Assembly: GCF_015865035.1 (NCBI RefSeq)
Contig: NZ_JADZGI010000007.1
Location: 1 to 46,522 of the forward strand
Reading direction: 5' to 3'
Source of the DNA: Novosphingobium aureum
GTDB lineage: Bacteria; Pseudomonadota; Alphaproteobacteria; Sphingomonadales; Sphingomonadaceae
Length of the DNA stretch: 46,522 nt
Shown: one piece after another, positions 41,988 through 46,522 of the stretch
Numbering within the stretch: position 1 is the first letter of the stretch
How the letters are laid out: the number at the start of each line of letters is the position of its first letter
Translations under genes and position numbers: made by a program
Notes under the pieces: generated by a model
The model's database searches: none
What the model was told of the DNA's origin: nothing
What the model saw: only the letters and a program-made list of their open reading frames with translations

Positions 41988-43183
41988 GCCTACAATCACT
42001 CCACCCTCGGGCAGTCACGGCACTGGCGCTGGTGCTGGCCAGCCTGCTTCAGGCCGGCTGCATGAGCACATCAGTAGGGCCCTCGCCCTCGCGTGTCATG
42101 GCGACAAGCGATGCGGGCGTGATGGATGGCGTGCGCGTGATCGACCTCGACGTCAGCCCCGAACTGTTGCCTCCGCCGCGCCGCTGGCCGCAATTCTCTC
42201 AGGCTTTCCCGGAGCGGGAAATGGCGGGCGGCAAGCCTGCACAGGAACAAGACGCGCCCGGAGAGCGGGTCGGGATCGGAGACAGCCTTTCCATCACGGT
42301 AATCGAGGCGCCGCCTGCGACCCTGTTCGGGGCCGGTGCAATGCTCACCGAGTCGGGGCTCGCGGGGGCGGGCAGTCAGGCCCTGCCCGAACGCGTGGTC
42401 GGGCGCTCGGGCGCGGTCTTCGTGCCCTTTGCGGGGCAGGTCGCCGTGGCCGGTCTCACCACCGAAGAGATCGCGCAAAGCATTGCCGCGCGTCTTTCGG
42501 GCAAGGCGCACCTGCCCCAGGTCAGCGTGGCGCTCGTGCGCAATCAGGCCTCCGCGGTTACCGTGGTTGGCGACGTCGCCGAGGCGCGGCGCGTGCCGCT
42601 CACCCCGGGAGGGGAGCGCGTGCTCGATGCCATCGCCGCCGCTGGCGGAGCGAGCCAGCCCGTCCACGAGACGCTGGTGCAGATCACCCGGGGACCTCGC
42701 GTGGTGGCGATGCCGCTCGACACGGTGATCCGCGATCCTGCCCAGAACGTGCGCCTTCGCCCCGGCGACGTGGTGAGCACCTTCGCGAGGCGCTACAGCT
42801 TCACCGTGCTGGGGGCGGCGGCGAAGAGCGGCGAGGTGCCCTTCGAGGCTACCGGCATCACTCTTGCCCGCGCGCTCGGCCGGGTCAGTGGCCTTCAGGA
42901 TTTTCGCGCAGATCCGCGCGGTCTGTTCCTGTTCCGCTGGGAGGAGCCGGACAAGCGGCTGGCCGACGGGCGCGTGCTGCATCGTGGCGATGCGGGACGC
43001 ATCCCGGTGATCTACCGCATCGACATGAAGGACCCGGCGACCTACTTCCTCGCCCAGAACTTCGAGATGCGCGACGGCGACCTGCTTTATGTCGCGAATT
43101 CGGGAATCTCGGAATTCCGCCAGTTCTTTGCCGTGATCGCCTCGACGGTGCTGCCGGTGGCTGCGGTGCGCAACGGCTTCTGA
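41984..43183 (+). CDS. kpsD: KpsD/Wza-type outer-membrane capsule export lipoprotein
   Basis: About 399 residues from GTG 41984, which overlaps the previous stop (GTGA). The lipoprotein signal ends LLQAGC, with Cys26 lipidated. A poly-export domain (ERVGIGDSLSITVIEAPPATLF) follows. SLBB-type segments are SAVTVVGDVAEARRVPLTPGGERVL and SFTVLGAAAKSGEVPF. It is larger than the GelD-like protein at 7837 and of a different subtype, and it terminates the capsule export operon. It forms the outer-membrane exit for the KpsMT-E exported capsule. ATG 41948 is a less likely start. The stop lies 3 bases from the convergent DUF2891 stop, leaving no room for a terminator between them. Confidence 0.9.
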   Translation: MSLQSLHPRAVTALALVLASLLQAGCMSTSVGPSPSRVMATSDAGVMDGVRVIDLDVSPELLPPPRRWPQFSQAFPEREMAGGKPAQEQDAPGERVGIGDSLSITVIEAPPATLFGAGAMLTESGLAGAGSQALPERVVGRSGAVFVPFAGQVAVAGLTTEEIAQSIAARLSGKAHLPQVSVALVRNQASAVTVVGDVAEARRVPLTPGGERVLDAIAAAGGASQPVHETLVQITRGPRVVAMPLDTVIRDPAQNVRLRPGDVVSTFARRYSFTVLGAAAKSGEVPFEATGITLARALGRVSGLQDFRADPRGLFLFRWEEPDKRLADGRVLHRGDAGRIPVIYRIDMKDPATYFLAQNFEMRDGDLLYVANSGISEFRQFFAVIASTVLPVAAVRNGF

Positions 43184-43186
43184 GCT

Positions 43187-44203
43187 TCAGGCGCACTCCT
43201 CCAGCATCGCCAGCAGCGCAAAACTCGCCAGCCAGTGCTCGCCCATGTAGTCGCCTGCGACATGGGGCAGTGCAGCGTCGAGATGGAGGTTGGCCAGCGA
43301 CCTGAGCCTGTCGATGCGTGGACCCTTGCCGATTGCCTTGGCGATTCCACGCAGGCACCAGCCCCGGCTGAGGTTGAGCCCGTCGAGATGCGCGATCTTG
43401 CCATCGCTGCGATCCGAGACATGGGCGGGGGCGAATCCCTCGCCGAGAAGTCCGTCCACCGGCAGGAAAGCGTCGAACCAGCGCGCAAAGCTTTCGGGCG
43501 TCTCGATGCGCGCCATCAGCAGCGCCGCGGTGAGTGCGGGAGAGAGGAATTCGTCGCCACCCGGCTCCCAGCCCCGATAGTCGCGCCTGGCTGCAAAGGT
43601 GGCACGCGTCCACTCGGCAATGCCGGTGGCGAGCGCGGGATCGAAGCGCAGCGCCCACTCGTGCGCGAGGATAAGGGCAAATGCCGTGTTGAAATGGGTG
43701 CCCACGGTGATCGGGTAGGTCAGGCGCTCGAGGTAGGCGCCCAGCATCGCGGCGAAGCGCCGCGCAAGCGGTTCGAGCCGCGCGGCCCAGTTCCGGTCTG
43801 CGTGCCGCGTCGCCTCGAGATGCAGGTAGAGCAGCCAACCCCAGCCATAGGGCCGCTCGAAGCCCCTGGCCAAAGGGCGGTCGAGATAGGCAAGTTCCGC
43901 GCCCAGCTTCTCGGACGTGAAGGTCTCTTCGGCCAGCGCGGTGATGGCGCTGGCCTCGTCCATGGCCGGGTAGTGGCGGCGCAAGGTCAGCAGGGTCCAC
44001 CAGCCATGCACGCAGCTATGCCAGTCGAAGCTGCCGAAGAAGGCGGGGTGCAGCACGCGTGGGGGCAGAACGTCTGCATCGCCCTCCATCACGTGATCGA
44101 GCTTGTGCGGATACTCGCGCGCCACGTGGCCCAGCGCGATGCCGGCAAAGCCTGCGGCGATATCCTGGTCGAGGGTCTTGGGCATTGTCCTTGGGTCTTT
44201 CAT
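43187..44203 (-). CDS. DUF2891 family protein, probable enzyme
   Basis: About 338 residues, soluble, with no signal peptide. Motifs seen are FGSFDWHSCVHGWWTLL near residue 50, ERPYGWGWLLYLHLE near 115, GTHFNTAFALILAHEWAL near 160 and GDYMGEHWLASFALLA near the C-terminus. The repeated His/Trp/Glu-rich helices suggest an alpha/alpha-toroid fold, like some glycan-acting enzymes. The family is uncharacterised to my knowledge. ATG 44203 overlaps the DUF979 stop (ATGA); ATG 44185 with AAGGA is an alternative. Coupling to the two permease genes points to processing of the transported compound. Confidence 0.85.
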   Translation of the reverse strand: MKDPRTMPKTLDQDIAAGFAGIALGHVAREYPHKLDHVMEGDADVLPPRVLHPAFFGSFDWHSCVHGWWTLLTLRRHYPAMDEASAITALAEETFTSEKLGAELAYLDRPLARGFERPYGWGWLLYLHLEATRHADRNWAARLEPLARRFAAMLGAYLERLTYPITVGTHFNTAFALILAHEWALRFDPALATGIAEWTRATFAARRDYRGWEPGGDEFLSPALTAALLMARIETPESFARWFDAFLPVDGLLGEGFAPAHVSDRSDGKIAHLDGLNLSRGWCLRGIAKAIGKGPRIDRLRSLANLHLDAALPHVAGDYMGEHWLASFALLAMLEECA

Positions 44204-45153
44204 CGAAACGCGAGGAGGTAGATCAGCGCGACGTTGCAAACGAGCAGGGCGAGAGCGGTGCCCGCCTGGGCGCGAATCACGCCGTACTGGTCACGCAGGT
44301 CGAGCAGCACGGCGGGCACGATGTTGAAGTTGGCGGCCATGGGCGTGATCAGCGTCCCGCAAAAGCCCGCGAGCATACCGATCGCGCCGATCACGGGGAC
44401 ATTACCGCCGAACTGTACGATCAGCACCGGGATGCCGATGGCCGAGGCCATCACCGGGAAGGCGGCGAAGGCATTGCCCATGATCACGGTGAAGGCGACC
44501 ATACCGAGGCAGTAGACCAGTACCGAGAGGAACAGGCTGCCCTCCGGGATGACCCGGCTGGCAAGGTCGCCGACGATCTCGCCTACGCCCGCCAGCGCGA
44601 ATACCCCGCCGAGCGCGGCAAGCATCTGCGGCAGGATCGCCGCCCAGCTGATCGAATCCATCAGCCTGCGTCCTTCTTCGAGCGGGGCGAGCAGCGGCGG
44701 GCGCAACCAGACCATCGCGAGCACGAGAGCGAAGAGCACCCCGACCCCCAGCAGCACCAGCGTCTCGCGGCGCGGTTCGATCAGTCCGCTCTCGCCCAGC
44801 GGCGTCCAGGTATAGAGCAGCGTGCCCGCGACCGCCGTCACCGGGATCACCAGCGCGGGCACGAAGAGGCGGTTGCCCAGCTTCCCGGCCAGTGCGACAC
44901 GCATCGCAGGCGACGTGGTCGGCGGATCGCTGCGGCCGATTTGCCCGGTTCCGGCAATCGCCACCAGCGCCAGGACCAGCACGCCGTTGGCGAGGTCGGA
45001 CAGGTAGGAGCCGAAGAAGAAGCTCCCTGCGAGCAGGCCCCAGAAGGCGGCGTTGCCCCAGCGCTTGCCGTTGCTGCGATCGCGCAGGCTGAGCACGGAC
45101 CAGGCCGCAAAGGCGATACCCGTCAGGATGTAGAGCCATTCGAGCGTGATCAT
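44200..45153 (-). CDS. DUF979 family membrane permease
   Basis: 317 residues with about nine transmembrane helices. Conserved-looking segments include GNAFAAFPVMASAIGIPVLI and GFCGTLITPMAANFNIVPA, where Gly/Thr/Pro/Asn-rich stretches break helices as in ion-coupled carriers. DUF979 genes are nearly always next to DUF969 genes, and the pair has been proposed by gene clustering to import small amino-acid-related compounds such as 5-oxoproline. That role is not proven here. Start overlaps the DUF969 stop. Confidence 0.9.
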   Translation of the reverse strand: MITLEWLYILTGIAFAAWSVLSLRDRSNGKRWGNAAFWGLLAGSFFFGSYLSDLANGVLVLALVAIAGTGQIGRSDPPTTSPAMRVALAGKLGNRLFVPALVIPVTAVAGTLLYTWTPLGESGLIEPRRETLVLLGVGVLFALVLAMVWLRPPLLAPLEEGRRLMDSISWAAILPQMLAALGGVFALAGVGEIVGDLASRVIPEGSLFLSVLVYCLGMVAFTVIMGNAFAAFPVMASAIGIPVLIVQFGGNVPVIGAIGMLAGFCGTLITPMAANFNIVPAVLLDLRDQYGVIRAQAGTALALLVCNVALIYLLAFR

Positions 45154-45821
45154 CGGCGCACGCTCCCGAGCTTGCGATCGAAGGCGAGCAGCCGGCTGCC
45201 ATGGATGGCGAAGGCACAGATCGCGGTCGGGATCGCCCAGACCGAGAGCTGGAGCGGGGTCAGTGCATAGCCATGGGTCTCGAACACGCCCTGGATCAGC
45301 AGGATCGAGGCAATCGCGAAGAAGATGTCCTCGCCGAAGAACAGCCCGACATTGTCGGTGGCCGCAGCCATCGCGCGCACTCGCTCGCGTTCGCGCGTGG
45401 TCAGGTCGGCATGGCTGCGCTCGGCAGCGGCCTCGGCCATTGGGGCGACGAGCGGACGGACCGTCTGCGGATGGCCGCCGATGTCCTTCATGCCGAGTGC
45501 TGCGGTGATCTGGCGAAACACGAGGTAGAGTACGAGCAGCCGGCCCATAGTCGCGCTCTCGACCTTTGCGATCAGCGTGCGGGCACGCTCCTGCAGGCCG
45601 TGGCGTTCGAGCAGTCCGATGACGGGGAGCACGATCCAGGTCACCGAGATGTAGCGGTTGTCGTTGAATGCCTTGCCCAGCGCCTCGATCACCGCGAGCG
45701 GATCCAGTCCGCCGAGCACACCTGTGACGAGCGCGCTGAGCGCCACGACCAGCAGCGGATTGAAGCGCAGCGCGAATCCGACGACGACGAGGGCAATGCC
45801 GGCGAGCGGCCAGTAGTTCAT
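45150..45821 (-). CDS. DUF969 family membrane protein
   Basis: 223 residues with five or six hydrophobic segments and the conserved middle region ITAALGMKDIGGHPQTVRPLVAPMAE, plus DNVGLFFGEDIFFA. It is the partner of the DUF979 permease and heads the three-gene operon. ATG 45821 has GGAG five bases upstream; an ATG at 45848 would only add 9 residues. Together with DUF979 it probably forms one split transporter in the inner membrane. Confidence 0.9.
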   Translation of the reverse strand: MNYWPLAGIALVVVGFALRFNPLLVVALSALVTGVLGGLDPLAVIEALGKAFNDNRYISVTWIVLPVIGLLERHGLQERARTLIAKVESATMGRLLVLYLVFRQITAALGMKDIGGHPQTVRPLVAPMAEAAAERSHADLTTRERERVRAMAAATDNVGLFFGEDIFFAIASILLIQGVFETHGYALTPLQLSVWAIPTAICAFAIHGSRLLAFDRKLGSVRR

Positions 45822-46018
45822 GAAAGCTCCATCATGGCTTGGCGACACCTGTGCGTACCGCGAGCACGTAACTTCGCCCGCGGTACGGCTCCGTCACGCA
45901 GGTGAATCGGGGCGTGGCGATCCTCGCAGGGAAGCGCTGGGGCGCAAGCGGCAGTTTGGAATTGGGCGCTGGCCCGACGGCTCGTCGTCGCAAAACAACG
46001 GAATTCCACGAGTGCGAC

Positions 46019-46066
46019 ATTTTTTTGAAAAAGGGGTTTGACCGAATCAGAATGGTCCCTTAGAGG
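46019..46066 (+). promoter_or_regulatory. probable rRNA operon promoter
   Basis: TTGACC (46038-46043) and TAGAGG (46061-46066) are separated by 17 bases. An AT-rich stretch with T and A runs just upstream (46019-46032) fits an UP element. It lies about 360 bases before 16S. The -10 is weak, as is common for rRNA promoters of this group. Confidence 0.55.
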
Positions 46067-46209
46067 GCCTCTCACCGCAGCGGAACACTCCGAAACACAC
46101 GGAAAACCGGGGCGGTCGCCAAGATAGACGGACAGCTTGTCCCCCGGGTCGCAAGAAACGGGGAGGGTAGGTTGTCCGCCAGTTTCCGTCTCGGGAGCTG
46201 AGGTTTTGG

Positions 46210-46221
46210 TGGTCTTTGACA
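46210..46221 (+). promoter_or_regulatory. boxA-like rRNA antitermination signal
   Basis: TGGTCTTTGACA closely matches the bacterial boxA consensus (TGCTCTTTAACA) and sits in the transcribed rRNA leader, about 200 bases before 16S. It is expected to load the NusB/NusE antitermination complex. Confidence 0.65.
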
Positions 46222-46423
46222 TTGTCGGTATTTGATGAAGGGACATGTGGGCGACGGCGCCTGCTCCCGGGGCTTCAGGGCCCGGGGTGGCAGTTAATAG
46301 TCGTTACCCGATACATGTCCTTACGTAACCATACGTTTAGATATGTGCAGGGTAATTGACCCCTGAATTAATTTTACGTCAGGTGGCGGACCTTATGGTT
46401 CGTCCTGTTGTGAGATTGGACCC

Positions 46424-46522
46424 AAACTTGAGAGTTTGATCCTGGCTCAGAACGAACGCTGGCGGCATGCCTAACACATGCAAGTCGAACGAAGCCTTCG
46501 GGCTTAGTGGCGCACGGGTGCG
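46424..46522 (+). rRNA. 16S rRNA, 5' end (truncated at window edge)
   Basis: AGAGTTTGATCCTGGCTCAG, the universal 27F primer site, lies at 46431-46450. It is followed by AACGAACGCTGGCGGCATGC and ACACATGCAAGTCGAACG, standard alphaproteobacterial 16S. The start is set seven bases before the primer site, by analogy with E. coli. The first hypervariable loop and the following GTGGCGCACGGGTGCG fit Sphingomonadales. Confidence 0.97.

Larger units (their letters stand above)
45822..46423 (+). other. promoter and leader region of the right rRNA operon
   Basis: 602 bases without a protein gene. They hold a probable rRNA promoter near 46019-46066, the boxA-like antitermination signal at 46210-46221, and a leader that ends at the 16S start. 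GGACATGT (46242-46249) and ACATGTCC (about 46313-46320) can pair and may form a leader stem. A promoter for the divergent DUF969 operon must lie near 45830-45950 but is not evident. Confidence 0.6.

Noticed and set aside
45818..46246. Open frame of 142 codons on the minus strand in the rRNA promoter region
   Set aside because: It runs through the promoter and boxA of the rRNA operon and has no protein-like composition.

Overview
The window is from a high-GC alphaproteobacterium, most likely order Sphingomonadales (Novosphingobium/Sphingomonas-like). This rests on the 16S rRNA 5' end at the right edge, the 5S to initiator-tRNA arrangement at the left edge, the sphingan-type (GelD/GelC/GelE/GelK-like) genes, and dense gene packing with many ATGA/GTGA overlaps. 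It is bounded by two rRNA operons in the same orientation: the 3' end of a 5S gene plus tRNA-fMet on the left, and the start of a 16S gene with its promoter and leader on the right. The whole segment between them is a cell-surface polysaccharide island with a Mrp antiporter operon in its middle.

Region 1 (0.5-20.5 kb) resembles a sphingan-type exopolysaccharide locus. On the minus strand are a probable outer-membrane beta-barrel protein, a GelD-like export protein, a GelC-like chain-length protein and a GelE-like BY-kinase homologue that lacks the Walker A lysine. A polysaccharide pyruvyltransferase lies just upstream of them. On the plus strand are a fused PssD/PssE (GelK-like) glucuronosyltransferase candidate, a beta-helix/RTX protein (possible polysaccharide lyase), a GT4 glycosyltransferase and a secreted GH5 lipoprotein. 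Mixed in are unusual acyl-chemistry genes: a single protein joining an AMP-forming ligase, a carrier domain and an acyltransferase-3 membrane domain; a stand-alone acyl carrier protein; a FabF-like ketosynthase; and a left-handed beta-helix acetyltransferase. No flippase, polymerase or priming glycosyltransferase is visible here.

Region 2 (20.5-26.5 kb, minus strand) is a complete Mrp/Mnh/Pha multisubunit cation/proton antiporter operon, with A and B fused, followed by C, D, E, F and G.

Region 3 (26.7-43.2 kb) is an ABC-transporter-dependent (group 2-like) capsule locus with a Kdo linker. It holds KpsC and KpsS Kdo transferases and a GT4 on the minus strand, KpsF and CMP-Kdo synthetase on the plus strand, KdsA on the minus strand, and then a tight plus-strand operon kpsE-kpsM-kpsT-GT4-(GT2+methyltransferase-like)-TPR-like-kpsD. 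Kdo is made (KdsA, KpsF), activated (KdsB), built into a linker (KpsS, KpsC), extended by the glycosyltransferases, and the chain exported by KpsMT-E-D.

Region 4 (43.2-45.8 kb, minus strand) is a DUF969-DUF979-DUF2891 operon, probably a two-part permease with a companion enzyme of unknown substrate. It is followed by the promoter and leader of the next rRNA operon.

All assignments come from reading the sequence and from known family motifs. No database search was possible.
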